Positions 9,201 through 16,970 are shown, counted from the first letter of the stretch. The stretch is 64,000 bases of DNA from Halomonas alkaliantarctica (GCF_029854215.1 NZ_CP122961.1:1116001-1180000), one strand, 5' to 3'. Notes: generated from the sequence alone by a model not told the origin. A program made the numbers and translations.

Positions 9201-9475
9201 GCCGACTGCGGCTGCGGCCGATCATCATGACTTCGATCGCTTTCACGGCAGCTGTCTTGCCTTCGGTAATCGCTACCGGCGCAGGCGCCGAGGTGCGGGC
9301 GGCACTGGGAACTGCGGTATTTGCCGGCATGATCGGCGTCACCCTGTTTGGCCTGTTCCTGACTCCGGTGTTCTACGTGGCGCTGCGTAAACTCTCGGGC
9401 TCGCAACCGCTTGTCAGCCATCACAGCACTACGTTTGATACTTCACTTCATCCTACCAGCCATGCCCAAAGTTGA
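6287..9475 (+). CDS. RND multidrug efflux permease (MexF/AcrB-like, HAE1)
   Basis: Inner-membrane proton-driven drug pump of 1062 residues, a typical HAE1 length. It starts with MNFSRFFVDRPIFAAVLSII. The proton-relay aspartates of TM4 are in GIVVDDAIVVVENV (about 409-410), and the TM10 lysine is in LACKNAILIVEF (about 945). The RND signature regions after each large periplasmic loop are present. It follows the adaptor with a 6-base gap and a GGGAGGAG site, so the two form one operon. The 3' end overlaps the convergent SbtA-like gene by 28 bases. Control by the divergent AraC protein is inferred. Confidence 0.95.
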   Translation: MNFSRFFVDRPIFAAVLSIIILAVGLISIPNLPISEYPDVVPPSVVVRTIYPGANPKEIAETVATPLEEAINGVEDMMYLKSVAGSDGVLQMTVTFRPGTDAEQAAVRVQNRVSQAEARLPEAVRRQGVTTQKQSPTFLMVVHLTSPSGEYDTLYLRNYVRLNVRDRLARLEGIGDAQIFGGGDYAMRAWLDPDRIAARGLTASDVVGAMREQNVQVSAGQLGAEPIEESDFLTLINARGRLETVEEFGDIVLKRGEGGEILRLSDVARLEMGAGDYTLRSKLDSNNAVGVGIFQAPGANALEIREQVIATMDELSEQFPEGVEYEAVYDTTIFVNDSIESVVKTLLEAVLLVVLVVTLFLQTWRASIIPLLAVPVSVIGTFGALYLLGYSINTLTLFGLVLAIGIVVDDAIVVVENVERNIEEGLKPQAAAHQAMREVSGPIIAVGLVLCAVFIPMAFLSGVTGQFYSQFAVTIAISTVISTLNSLTLSPALAAMLLKPHDAPKDRLTRVIDKLFGWIFRPFNRFFNASSNKYQGGVARSLKHRGAVFVVYALLLLGTGVMFKAVPPGFIPVQDKLYLIAGVILPEGASLERTDQMLQDVVDIAMVTEGVEHAIAFPGLNALQFTNTSNTGVAFLTLSAFGERSLSAAEINARINQGIGGLKEGFAFSFMPPPILGLGNGSGFQLFIEDRGNLGYGALQEAVNQLQGAIAQTPGMGFPISSYQSNVPQLDAEVDRLRAKAQGVPLTELFDTLQTYLGSTYVNDFNRFGRTWQVIAQADAPYRASVEDIARLRTRNDQGEMVPIGTMVNITQTFGPDPVLRYNGYPAADLAGEFDPRVLSSAQAMDAINALAEEVLPPGMALEWTDLSYQQSTQGNAALVVFPLSILLVFLVLAALYESWTLPLAVILIVPMSMLAALIGVWFGGGDNNIFVQVGLVVLIGLACKNAILIVEFARELELQGKGILEAALEACRLRLRPIIMTSIAFTAAVLPSVIATGAGAEVRAALGTAVFAGMIGVTLFGLFLTPVFYVALRKLSGSQPLVSHHSTTFDTSLHPTSHAQS

Positions 9476-10407
9476 TGGTAGAGCGGGATGCCGATTAGCA
9501 CGTTAAAGGGGAAGGTAAGTCCTAATGACGCCAACATGGCCAGGCCAATGTTGGCGTCTGGGATAGCGGCGCGAATGGCAACGGGGGCTGCAATGTAAGA
9601 GGCACTGGCGGTAAGACTCGCCAGAATAACCGCTGAGCCAGCGGGTAGTCCTAGCCAGTACGCCATTAGCAGGCCAAAGCAGGAAAGCACGATAGGTGCC
9701 GTTAGCGCGAATATAATCAGACGGCTGTGCCCCCACCGTAGGCTGCGCAGTGTTTCTGCCGCGACCAGGCCCATCTCCAATAGGAAGAGTGCCAGAATGC
9801 CATGGAAGGCTTTGGTATATAGGCCAGTCACCGACTCACCGGCATCGGGGCCGTATAGCCAGCCAATAAGGACACCGCCCACCAACAGGATCACGCCGCG
9901 ATTGGTCAGCGTTTCGTGCCACAGCCCGGAAGTTTTGATCGGCTCTGACGTTGTGTCAGCGGCTTTTTCACGGCTAAAGCGCCGGTAGAGCAACAGGCCC
10001 AGCATGATGGCCGGTAGTTCGAGCAGTACCAGGTAAAGCGTCACCTGCCCACCGGTCAACAGGTTATGTGCTTCGGTGTACGCCAGGGCCACGGCGAACG
10101 TACCGGCGCTAACGGAGCCGTAGTGGGCCGCAAGGCTGGCGCTGTCGGCGATGGATAGCCGCACCAAATAGTGAACCACCGGAAAGATAATCAGTGGAAT
10201 GATGATCCCCAGCAGAGTGACACCCGCTAACTCGACCAGCAGCGATATGCTCAAACTGCCATGCAGCGCCATGCCGCCTTTAAGGCCAATGGTCAGCATC
10301 AACAGCAGGCTCAATATGTCATAAGCGGCTTTGGGAATACTGAGATCGGAGCGCACCACACCGGCAACCACACCTAGCACAAAAAACATCACCACAATAT
10401 CCGGCAC
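9448..10407 (-). CDS. SbtA-like sodium-dependent bicarbonate permease
   Basis: A 319-residue membrane protein of the SbtA/DUF897 family (sodium-dependent bicarbonate transporters). It has about ten hydrophobic helices in two inverted halves; the N-terminal LLMLTIGLKGGMALHG and the small-residue-rich LASLTASASYIAAPVAIRAAIP segments are typical. The start is GTG at 10407, with AAGGAG seven bases upstream. No SbtB/PII-like gene adjoins it. The divergent LysR gene, 96 bases away, is the likely regulator. In a heterotroph such a permease could feed carboxylases with bicarbonate; the actual substrate is not shown by sequence. Confidence 0.85.
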   Translation of the reverse strand: MPDIVVMFFVLGVVAGVVRSDLSIPKAAYDILSLLLMLTIGLKGGMALHGSLSISLLVELAGVTLLGIIIPLIIFPVVHYLVRLSIADSASLAAHYGSVSAGTFAVALAYTEAHNLLTGGQVTLYLVLLELPAIMLGLLLYRRFSREKAADTTSEPIKTSGLWHETLTNRGVILLVGGVLIGWLYGPDAGESVTGLYTKAFHGILALFLLEMGLVAAETLRSLRWGHSRLIIFALTAPIVLSCFGLLMAYWLGLPAGSAVILASLTASASYIAAPVAIRAAIPDANIGLAMLASLGLTFPFNVLIGIPLYHQLWAWLVG

Positions 10408-10429
10408 GGCAAATCTCCTTGATGAGTAT

Positions 10430-10445
10430 TAAAGTGGCTACTTTA
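10430..10445. promoter_or_regulatory. palindrome between SbtA-like gene and LysR gene
   Basis: TAAAGT-GGCT-ACTTTA, a dyad with perfect six-base arms, in the 96-base region between the divergent starts. LysR-type regulators bind interrupted dyads of this kind near divergent promoters; a role here is inferred. Confidence 0.45.
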
Positions 10446-10503
10446 GCGACCCAAAGAGATTGATGAAAACAAATAAACTTTATACAGTCATAGATGATTT
10501 TCT

Positions 10504-11475
10504 ATGGTGTTGGCTATGAAGGTGCGACAACTCACTTTTCGCTTGCTACAGGTCTATGCTGACGTGGTTCGTACAGGCTCACTGACGGCCACGGCAAATC
10601 GGCTCCACCTGACCCAACCCACAGTGTCTCAGCAGTTAAAGCGGCTGAGAGAGATTGTCGGTGAACAGATTGTGCGCCATGAGGAAGGGCGCCTAGTGCC
10701 CACCGAGGTTGGTCAGGCGCTTTATCAACTCAGCCAGGACTTGCTTAGCCGTGCCGATGTGTTTAGTCAGTACCTGGAAGAGTACAACCGCGGAGGGCGC
10801 GGGCACTTCAGTATCGGCTTGGTGAACACCGCGCAATATGTACTGCCACGGCTGTTAGGGCCGTTTGGTCAGGCTAATCCCCAGGTAGATGTCACGGTGG
10901 AGATAGGTAATCGCCAGCAGATGCTCAATCGTTTTGAGCGCCATGAGGATGACATCTACGTATTTAGCCACCCGCCTATTGATGACGATGTATTGGCCGC
11001 GCCTTTTCTGAGTAATCCATTGGTCGTGGTGGGGCCCCAGCATTGTCGTTGGGCAAGCGTAGAAGGTCTCAGCATGGACGCACTCAAAGAGGAGCGATTT
11101 CTGCTGCGCGAACCGGGCTCTGCGACTCGGCACACCTTTGATGCCTGGCTGTACAGTGCGGGTATTGAGCTACGCTCTACCCAGCAGATCGCCAGTAACG
11201 AGGCTATTCGGCTAGCGGTAGCGTCAAACATGGGCCTAGCGGTGTTATCTCGCCACGTTGTTGGCGATTCGCCAAACGGTGTCCAAGAGCTGCCGCTGCA
11301 GGGCTTTCCGCTGAAAAGTCGTTGGCATTTTGTGGTCAGACGGCAACGCCGCTTACCCCCCGCCGCCATTCGTTTTTTGTGCTATGTACAAGGTTCGCTG
11401 GCTCAAGCGTTTGACGAGCCTGAAGGGGAGATGGCCGTGGCTGAATTGCTTCAAGCCTTGGAAGCTGAACGCTGA
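10504..11475 (+). CDS. LysR-family regulator divergent from the SbtA-like permease
   Basis: LysR-type transcriptional regulator, 323 residues from ATG 10504 or 319 from ATG 10516; neither start has a strong Shine-Dalgarno site. The N-terminal winged HTH is typical (TGSLTATANRLHLTQPTVSQ). The rest is the periplasmic-binding-like effector domain (about residues 95-300). The arrangement, divergent to a bicarbonate-type permease, resembles CmpR/CbbR-type regulators that control carbon acquisition. That comparison is by context and general similarity; the ligand is unknown. Confidence 0.88.
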   Translation: MVLAMKVRQLTFRLLQVYADVVRTGSLTATANRLHLTQPTVSQQLKRLREIVGEQIVRHEEGRLVPTEVGQALYQLSQDLLSRADVFSQYLEEYNRGGRGHFSIGLVNTAQYVLPRLLGPFGQANPQVDVTVEIGNRQQMLNRFERHEDDIYVFSHPPIDDDVLAAPFLSNPLVVVGPQHCRWASVEGLSMDALKEERFLLREPGSATRHTFDAWLYSAGIELRSTQQIASNEAIRLAVASNMGLAVLSRHVVGDSPNGVQELPLQGFPLKSRWHFVVRRQRRLPPAAIRFLCYVQGSLAQAFDEPEGEMAVAELLQALEAER

Positions 11476-11656
11476 TGCCTTAGCTTACAAACAGCGTCAA
11501 TTATCCCCGTTGAAAGCGGCCTAGAACCTATGCGCTAAACTAAGATAGTAAGAGAAGGCCTGAGAGAGCGCTTAAAAGAGTACTTAAGATCGCACTCGGT
11601 TCATGAAGCCGTGTCTCGATATTCCTCTTGGGTAACCGCTGCAAACGGAGGTAACT

Positions 11657-12127
11657 ATGCTGCTTAAAGGATCATGCCACTGCCAGGCAGTGGCATTCAG
11701 CGTGAAGTCGCACCACCCCTATCCTTTCAATCGCTGTTACTGCTCTGTGTGCCGCAAAACGGCCGGCGGGGGTGGTTACGCTATCAACCTGAGTGGAGAA
11801 AGCAAAACGCTTAACGTAAGTGGTGGTGAGCACATCTCCGTCTATCGCGCGGTCATCAACGGCGTACAAAGCACGGGAGAGCGGCATTTCTGTAAGCACT
11901 GCGCCTCGTCGCTGTGGGTTTACGATCCCGACTGGCCCGAGCTTGTACATCCTTTCGCGTCGGCGATTGATACGGACTTGCCGACCCCTCCGAGGAAAAC
12001 GCACATGATGCTGGGAAGCCGTGCGGACTGGGTCGAGGTCAATGCGCAGTTCCAAGATAAATGCTTCGACGAATACCCGGATGAAAGTCTTGCTGAGTGG
12101 CACCAGCGCCTGGGGTTGGAGCGTTAG
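11657..12127 (+). CDS. GFA-family zinc protein (DUF636)
   Basis: A 156-residue member of the glutathione-dependent formaldehyde-activating (GFA) family, a compact zinc-binding beta fold. The metal-binding cysteines are clear: GSCHCQAV near the N-terminus, NRCYCSVCRKTAGG and HFCKHCASSLW. A GGAGG site precedes the ATG. Most relatives have no proven enzyme activity, so formaldehyde detoxification should not be assumed. It is transcribed alone, upstream of the copper-storage gene. Confidence 0.85.
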   Translation: MLLKGSCHCQAVAFSVKSHHPYPFNRCYCSVCRKTAGGGGYAINLSGESKTLNVSGGEHISVYRAVINGVQSTGERHFCKHCASSLWVYDPDWPELVHPFASAIDTDLPTPPRKTHMMLGSRADWVEVNAQFQDKCFDEYPDESLAEWHQRLGLER

Positions 12128-12275
12128 AGCTTAAGTGGCGCCGTTTGCCGCGCTTGTGTTGCAAGCTCTCTGTTCTACTCTATTAGACGAGTTCTTCAGG
12201 AACTCAACATACGGCTTGTCCCGCCTGTGCAGGTAGCGGGCCGTGTGCTCGTTTGATGACAAGGAGGGTAGAAAG

Positions 12276-12605
12276 ATGGAATTTGAAAAATATAAGTCAT
12301 GTATTGAAGCGTGCAATGTATGTGCAGTTTATTGTGACTCTTGCGCAACGGCATGCTTGCAGGAAGTTGATGTAAAAATGATGGCAGAGTGCATCCGTTC
12401 GGATCGTCAATGTGCACAGATATGCCGCTTGGCAGCCTCCTTCATGGCCCAGGGGAGTAAATACGCCAAGGAAATTTGTCGGATATGCGCTGATATCTGT
12501 AAAGCGTGCGGTGATGAGTGTGCCAAACACGATGCTGAGCATTGTCAGGAGTGTGCCAAAGCGTGCCATCATTGCGCCAGTGAGTGTGCTGCGATGGCTG
12601 CCTAA
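12276..12605 (+). CDS. four-helix-bundle copper storage protein (Csp type)
   Basis: A 109-residue Cys-rich protein of the Csp/DUF326 family, which binds many Cu(I) ions inside a four-helix bundle. I count 19 cysteines, mostly in CxxxC spacing along the helices (CIEACNVCAVYCDSC, CRICADICKACGDEC, CQECAKACHHCASEC). It has no signal peptide, so it resembles the cytosolic Csp3 type. The ATG at 12276 is chosen for its AAGGAGG at 12261-12267; an upstream in-frame start has no such site. A strong terminator follows. No CopA or CueR gene is adjacent. Confidence 0.92.
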   Translation: MEFEKYKSCIEACNVCAVYCDSCATACLQEVDVKMMAECIRSDRQCAQICRLAASFMAQGSKYAKEICRICADICKACGDECAKHDAEHCQECAKACHHCASECAAMAA

Positions 12606-12623
12606 AAGCCTAATTGATTAAAT

Positions 12624-12662
12624 AAAGCCAGCTTTCATTCGCAGTGAAAGCTGGCTTTTTTG
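12624..12662 (+). terminator. intrinsic terminator after csp
   Basis: Perfect 14-base arms AAAGCCAGCTTTCA (12624-12637) and TGAAAGCTGGCTTT (12645-12658), loop of seven, followed by a T-run. It may also serve the convergent phosphoribosyltransferase operon. Confidence 0.9.
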
Positions 12663-12695
12663 TATTTTAATTTATATCAAAGAATGCGCTAAAAG

Positions 12696-13349
12696 CTAAA
12701 AAGAGTGAGCCTTCTTCAATAGGGAGATCACTTCGTCATCGCTGGTTTGGTTAAAATCTTGATAGTGAAGGCCAACGGCGATAAATGGCTCGGGAGTAGC
12801 TAAACAGATCAAGCCGTCAACCTCGGTAGCCAGCTCATCCAGCGTGGACTGCGGGGCGACAGGCACTGCCAGGGTAACGGACGCGGCTCCTGCTTGGCGT
12901 AGTGCTCTGACGGCTGCTTTAGCGGTTCCGCCTGTGGCGATACCATCATCTACCAATAATACGTGACGTTCGCTAACGTTAATGGGCGCCCGGTCACCAA
13001 TATAAGTCTGACGACGGCGGGTTATCTCGCTTAGTTGGCGCTGTACTTCAGCTTCCAGATAATCTTCGGTAGGCTGAAAAATCTGCAGCAAAGCCGGTGT
13101 CCACAGCACTTGAGGTGGGTCGCCATCGACGACAGCGCCTAGCCCAACCTCGGGTTGTCCAGGCGCACCAATCTTACGCACGATGACCACATCAAGCGGA
13201 AGTTTAAGTGCTGTCGCTACCTCGTAGGCAACGGGTACGCCCCCACGAGGTAATGCCAGCACTAGGTCGTAATGCGCGCCCGATAATACGTGGGCAAGCT
13301 TTCGCCCTGATGCTCGTCGATTATCAAAAAGTTCTTGATGCTTGCGCAT
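12696..13349 (-). CDS. phosphoribosyltransferase-family protein
   Basis: A 217-residue type I phosphoribosyltransferase-fold protein. The PRPP-binding loop is HVLLVDDGIATGGTAKAAV (about residues 120-140), and the N-terminal LALPRGGVPVAYEVATAL segment is typical of this predicted family. AGGAG precedes the ATG. It lies 9 bases after the erythromycin-esterase homologue on the same strand. In M. tuberculosis Rv2030c the same two domains are fused, so the pairing is meaningful although the shared function is unknown. The base substrate is not predictable. Confidence 0.85.
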   Translation of the reverse strand: MRKHQELFDNRRASGRKLAHVLSGAHYDLVLALPRGGVPVAYEVATALKLPLDVVIVRKIGAPGQPEVGLGAVVDGDPPQVLWTPALLQIFQPTEDYLEAEVQRQLSEITRRRQTYIGDRAPINVSERHVLLVDDGIATGGTAKAAVRALRQAGAASVTLAVPVAPQSTLDELATEVDGLICLATPEPFIAVGLHYQDFNQTSDDEVISLLKKAHSF

Positions 13350-13358
13350 GTGTGGCTC

Positions 13359-14309
13359 CTAAACCCCAAAAGGATAAGTATCGGGTACTCCCTGGGGTCT
13401 TTCGCTCGACAGTGGCGTCACTGCGGTGGTCTGATCGAACCACACATAGGCATCAAACTGCTCCGCTAGCGAGGCCTTGAAGTAATGGCTGTAGTACTCG
13501 CTTTCGGGACGATAGATAGCGCCAAGAGCACGCTCTAGGCGTGTTTGAGTTAAGTATTCCCGAACATTAGAGTGTTGAGGGTTGCGCAGATCAATTAGGG
13601 CTTGGGGCAATTGTGTTTCATGAAAAATTCGCTCAAATGAGTCTGCTCGTGAGGGTACGATCTGCTTGATTTTCATCGGCGAATCCCAGTTGTCAGCCGC
13701 GGCCACGCTCCCAGTATGTGTGCCGAAACCGATTAAAATTGTTTGATCCCCATAGGCGGTGCGGCATAGCTCGCCGATATTGAATTGACCCTGCCAGCCC
13801 ATCTCAGTGGCAGGCGCATTACCGATATGGGAATTATGCGCCCAGACCACCACCTTAGCGTCTGCCCCTTTGGCTTCTATAACCTGCTGCAGCGTATCGA
13901 ACATGTGGCGATCTCGTAGGTTCCATGACTGGGTAGAACCATGGTACATAAGCCGATAATACTGTTCGGCGGCTCTCACTACGCGGGCGTTCTGAGTGGC
14001 GTTAAAATAGGCTTCTTCGCTTTCCTTAGCCATGTACTCAATGCGGTGTTTCAGTAGCTCCTGAAGTTGCTCAACTACCGCTTCTTCGCACGTATCCTGT
14101 TCTTTTCGTAATACGGCATGGGCGCGATAGAATTCAGAGCTCCCGTTGGACGCCTCACCTAGCAACACAATCTTGGCATCGCCGAAACGATCAAAATGGG
14201 CGCCGAACGCATCTTCTTCCTGCAAACTTGGCAGCGGTTCGCAGGCATGAGTGACAGCCTGCGCTGTTTGTTGGGTGGACGTATAGGGGGCTATTATCGA
14301 GGGATCCAT
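13359..14309 (-). CDS. erythromycin-esterase homologue with internal deletion, probably inactive
   Basis: A 316-residue member of the erythromycin esterase family, whose usual length in this subgroup is about 430. The start of the domain is visible (KIVLLGEASNGSSEFYRAH), as are the later parts (NARVVRAAEQYYRLMYHG, SWNLRDRHM, VVVWAHNSHIGN). Between FYRAHAVL and CEEAVVEQL roughly 110-130 residues are missing, including the segment that normally carries a conserved acidic residue. The usual GEA(T/S)HG histidine, which aligns with the proposed catalytic His of EreB, is Asn here. The frame is intact, so a protein may still be made, but esterase activity is doubtful. It is first in a two-gene operon with the phosphoribosyltransferase. 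Confidence 0.8.
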   Translation of the reverse strand: MDPSIIAPYTSTQQTAQAVTHACEPLPSLQEEDAFGAHFDRFGDAKIVLLGEASNGSSEFYRAHAVLRKEQDTCEEAVVEQLQELLKHRIEYMAKESEEAYFNATQNARVVRAAEQYYRLMYHGSTQSWNLRDRHMFDTLQQVIEAKGADAKVVVWAHNSHIGNAPATEMGWQGQFNIGELCRTAYGDQTILIGFGTHTGSVAAADNWDSPMKIKQIVPSRADSFERIFHETQLPQALIDLRNPQHSNVREYLTQTRLERALGAIYRPESEYYSHYFKASLAEQFDAYVWFDQTTAVTPLSSERPQGVPDTYPFGV

Positions 14310-14435
14310 AGGAATCTCCCAGGGCTCGAAATGGCGAAAAGATAGCCTAACAACGACTATAGTCAGGAAAAAATAACTTATCCAAGCCGTTATCGCTCGG
14401 AGTCGCCAAGCGGCTCGTTAATAAGATGTAGTGCG

Positions 14436-15164
14436 CTACGAACGCTGTGTTTTTTGATACAGCCACCATACGTCGACACCAAATGAATAGAGCAATGAGA
14501 ATAACGCACTAATGGCCAGGAGGCTGGCGACTAGGTGGGAGGTTATAGGCGTTAATGCCAGCAACAGTGCGACTACCTGAAAGACACAAATAGCCTTGCG
14601 GCGAAAACTATCAAACAGCGGTTTTGAGAGCCATGGGAACTGCCAACTGGCAGCGATAAAGCAGTAGCGCATACCACCAATCATTAGCACCCAAAGGCCC
14701 AGTGACTCCAGTCGCAACAGTCCCGCACACAGCAGCAAGATCAGCAGGGCATCCAACTCCATATCAAAACGCGCACCGAACCGGGTGTGGCTTTTGGTGC
14801 GTCGGGCTATCCAGCCGTCGATGCCATCCAGCAGTAGGGCGATTACCGCGATAGCCAGCCACTGCCATATTGCCCCTACAAAGGCATTGGCGGCGAGCGC
14901 GCCTGCCACTAGCGCAACCAGTACCGCACGGGCCAGCGTGACCCGGTTGGCCCAGCCCAGTGAGCCAAAGGGCCAGAAGATGACGACCAGGGTGGATATA
15001 GTCGTGTAGAAACCTATAGCCACCCACCAGTTAGCAGGGGTCGCCATTAAAAGCGGTAGGGCCTTTCCCACAGCTATAAGCGGTAAACCGCCCAGCAGCA
15101 CCTCTGCGGCGCTGTAAAGCCGCTTGGGTAGAGTAAAAGAAGAAGTGTTGGAAAAAAGCGGCAT
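14436..15164 (-). CDS. CDP-alcohol phosphatidyltransferase-family membrane protein
   Basis: A 242-residue integral membrane enzyme that would transfer a phosphatidyl group from CDP-diacylglycerol to an alcohol. The family motif is complete: DGIDGWIARRTKSH followed by GARFDMELD, matching D-x2-DG-x2-AR-x8-G-x3-D-x3-D (about residues 115-140). About six hydrophobic helices are visible. Start at 15164. It stands alone between the esterase operon and the pterin-like cluster. The acceptor alcohol cannot be told from the motif. Confidence 0.85.
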   Translation of the reverse strand: MPLFSNTSSFTLPKRLYSAAEVLLGGLPLIAVGKALPLLMATPANWWVAIGFYTTISTLVVIFWPFGSLGWANRVTLARAVLVALVAGALAANAFVGAIWQWLAIAVIALLLDGIDGWIARRTKSHTRFGARFDMELDALLILLLCAGLLRLESLGLWVLMIGGMRYCFIAASWQFPWLSKPLFDSFRRKAICVFQVVALLLALTPITSHLVASLLAISALFSLLYSFGVDVWWLYQKTQRS

Positions 15165-15524
15165 GGGGGCTCACGAAGCGGCGTCGCTATCCGCAGTTGA
15201 AATAAATGATGCAACTATTTTTATATGTACCATTCTTGTAGAAGAAGGTAGGGTTGTTCATATGATCAAGAAATAGACAGGTTAGTTTCAATTGTTCCAA
15301 TTGGTTAATCGAATATTTTCTTGTCACCCGCTACGCTGAAGGAGGTGGTCCATTGAAAACTGTTCTGCATGGAGTCACCCAGTATGTTGCCATCCACTAT
15401 GGTAATGGCCCACGGCATACAACGTGTAACTTAGTCTTAACTTGCAGCCCATTGGTGCCACGCCACTTTCAACGGAATGAAAAAGAGCCCGGGTTATTGG
15501 GGCTCGTAACGAAAAGGAACGCTC
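15165..15524. other. intergenic region upstream of the pterin-like cluster
   Basis: About 360 bases. It contains an unusually complete Shine-Dalgarno, AAGGAGGTGGTCC (15339-15351), whose AAGGAGG core lies seven bases before a TTG at 15353 that opens a 61-codon frame overlapping the next gene's start. The encoded peptide looks like no family I know. A small hairpin GAGCCC/GGGCTC (15485-15505) precedes the dehydrogenase. I looked for FMN and other riboswitch cores and saw none. Confidence 0.5.
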
Positions 15525-16544
15525 ATGTCGGCGCCTGACGATGTTGGCAGAAACCGCTATGTTGCCAAAAAAAACTCGGCCACAGCCTTCTGGGTAACCA
15601 ACCCAGCACAAGGCGAGCTGCGTAGTGAACAGCTTAGCCCCCCCGGGCAAGATGATGTGCTCGTACGCACCTTGTACAGCGGTATCAGTCGCGGCACCGA
15701 ATCGCTGGTGTTTAACGGTCGCGTACCCGAAAGCGAATTTTCACGCATGCGGGCCCCCTTTCAGTCAGGTGATTTCCCAGCTCCGGTCAAGTACGGTTAC
15801 TGCAGCGTTGGCCGCGTAGAACAAGGGCCAGACGCGCTGTTGAATAAAACCATTTTTTGCCTGTTTCCCCACCAGGACCATTACATCGTACCTGCTTCGG
15901 CAGTGCTTGAAGTGCCCGCGAATGTACCTGCCAAACGCGCTGTATTGGCTGCCAATATGGAAACCGCCATTAACGGCGTGTGGGACGCCGAACCGATGCT
16001 GGGTGAGCGAATCAGTGTGATTGGCGCAGGCGTGGTGGGCGCGTTGGTGGCATACCTATGCGCCCAGGTGCCCGGCGTTATCGTCCAGTTGGTCGATATC
16101 AACCCCGAGCGCCGCCAACTGGCCGAGCAGTTAGGCGTGGCATTCTGCACTCCCGAACAAGCTACTGACGACCAAGATTGCGTGATCCATGCCAGCGGCC
16201 AATCAGCGGGTTTACGCCATGCCCTTGAATTAGTCGGCGGTGAAGGTCGTATTATCGAAATGAGCTGGTTTGGCGAGGGGGATGTCGCCATTCCATTAGG
16301 GGGGGCTTTCCACTCTCAGCGGCTGACGCTCAAGGCCAGCCAAGTAGGCCAACTATCGCCAAAACTACGCCCCCGCTGGGACTACCAGCGACGCCTTCGG
16401 CTAGCGTTAAGCCTACTGGTGGATGAGCGCCTGGATGCACTGATCAGCGGCGAAAGCGACTTTGCCCAGTTGCCCACGCTTGCCCCTAAGCTATTTGGCC
16501 GCGGCAGTGTTGAGCTTTGCCACCGCCTGCGCTACTCCTCATAA
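15525..16544 (+). CDS. MDR-superfamily dehydrogenase, zinc site altered
   Basis: A 339-residue medium-chain dehydrogenase/reductase. The Rossmann fold is marked by SVIGAGVVGALVA (about residue 165) and the acidic residue in VQLVDINPERR, which favours NAD. The N-terminal catalytic domain has SGISRGTESLVFNGRVP where zinc alcohol dehydrogenases have CGICGTD, so the catalytic zinc cysteine is absent; this segment resembles BchC-type oxidoreductases. AAAGG precedes the ATG. It is the first gene of a four-gene plus-strand run with the PTPS homologue, the glycosyltransferase fusion and the flippase-like protein. Its substrate is unknown; reduction of a carbonyl on a pterin or pyrimidine side chain would fit the context. 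Confidence 0.8.
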   Translation: MSAPDDVGRNRYVAKKNSATAFWVTNPAQGELRSEQLSPPGQDDVLVRTLYSGISRGTESLVFNGRVPESEFSRMRAPFQSGDFPAPVKYGYCSVGRVEQGPDALLNKTIFCLFPHQDHYIVPASAVLEVPANVPAKRAVLAANMETAINGVWDAEPMLGERISVIGAGVVGALVAYLCAQVPGVIVQLVDINPERRQLAEQLGVAFCTPEQATDDQDCVIHASGQSAGLRHALELVGGEGRIIEMSWFGEGDVAIPLGGAFHSQRLTLKASQVGQLSPKLRPRWDYQRRLRLALSLLVDERLDALISGESDFAQLPTLAPKLFGRGSVELCHRLRYSS

Positions 16545-16571
16545 CCTATTTACCTATCAGTTGGAGTCTCT

Positions 16572-16970
16572 ATGTTTCGTTTATGTGTCCGTGACCACTT
16601 TATGATCGCCCACAGTTTTAATGGGGAGATCTTTGGCCCTGCCCAGCGTACCCACGGCGCTACCTATGTTGTCGATGTGGTCTTTCAGCGCCCTGAACTG
16701 GATGAGGATGGCCTAGTAATCGATATCGGCCTTGCCAGCGAAACGGTGAAATCGGTACTGGCTGACTACAACTTCAGCAATCTCGATGAAGTGCCTGAAT
16801 TTAAGGGTAAGAACACGACTACCGAGTTTATGGCCAAGGTGATCTTTGACCAGCTCGCCAAAGCGATTGGTGAGGGCAAAATGGGTATCACCGCCAAAGG
16901 AATTACCCATATGGAGATCAAACTGCATGAATCCCATGTGGCCTGGGCAAGCTACGAAGGCGCGCTATGA
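16572..16970 (+). CDS. PTPS/QueD-fold protein lacking usual catalytic residues
   Basis: A 132-residue member of the 6-pyruvoyl-tetrahydropterin synthase / 6-carboxytetrahydropterin synthase fold. Family marks: AHSFNGE (first zinc His), THGATY (the place of the HGH zinc pair, here with only one His), NTTTEFMAKVIFDQL, and the substrate-binding Glu in HESHVAWASYEG. The catalytic cysteine just before HGH is missing (FGPAQRTHG), and the catalytic His of the DHHYLND motif is not evident (DYNFSNLDE). It therefore probably binds a pterin-like ligand but does different chemistry from QueD. It overlaps the next gene by ATGA (16967-16970), showing translational coupling. Confidence 0.8.
   Translation: MFRLCVRDHFMIAHSFNGEIFGPAQRTHGATYVVDVVFQRPELDEDGLVIDIGLASETVKSVLADYNFSNLDEVPEFKGKNTTTEFMAKVIFDQLAKAIGEGKMGITAKGITHMEIKLHESHVAWASYEGAL

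Noticed and set aside
15165..15524. FMN or pterin riboswitch before the pterin-like cluster
   Set aside because: None of the conserved FMN element blocks is visible; only a strong Shine-Dalgarno and a short hairpin.
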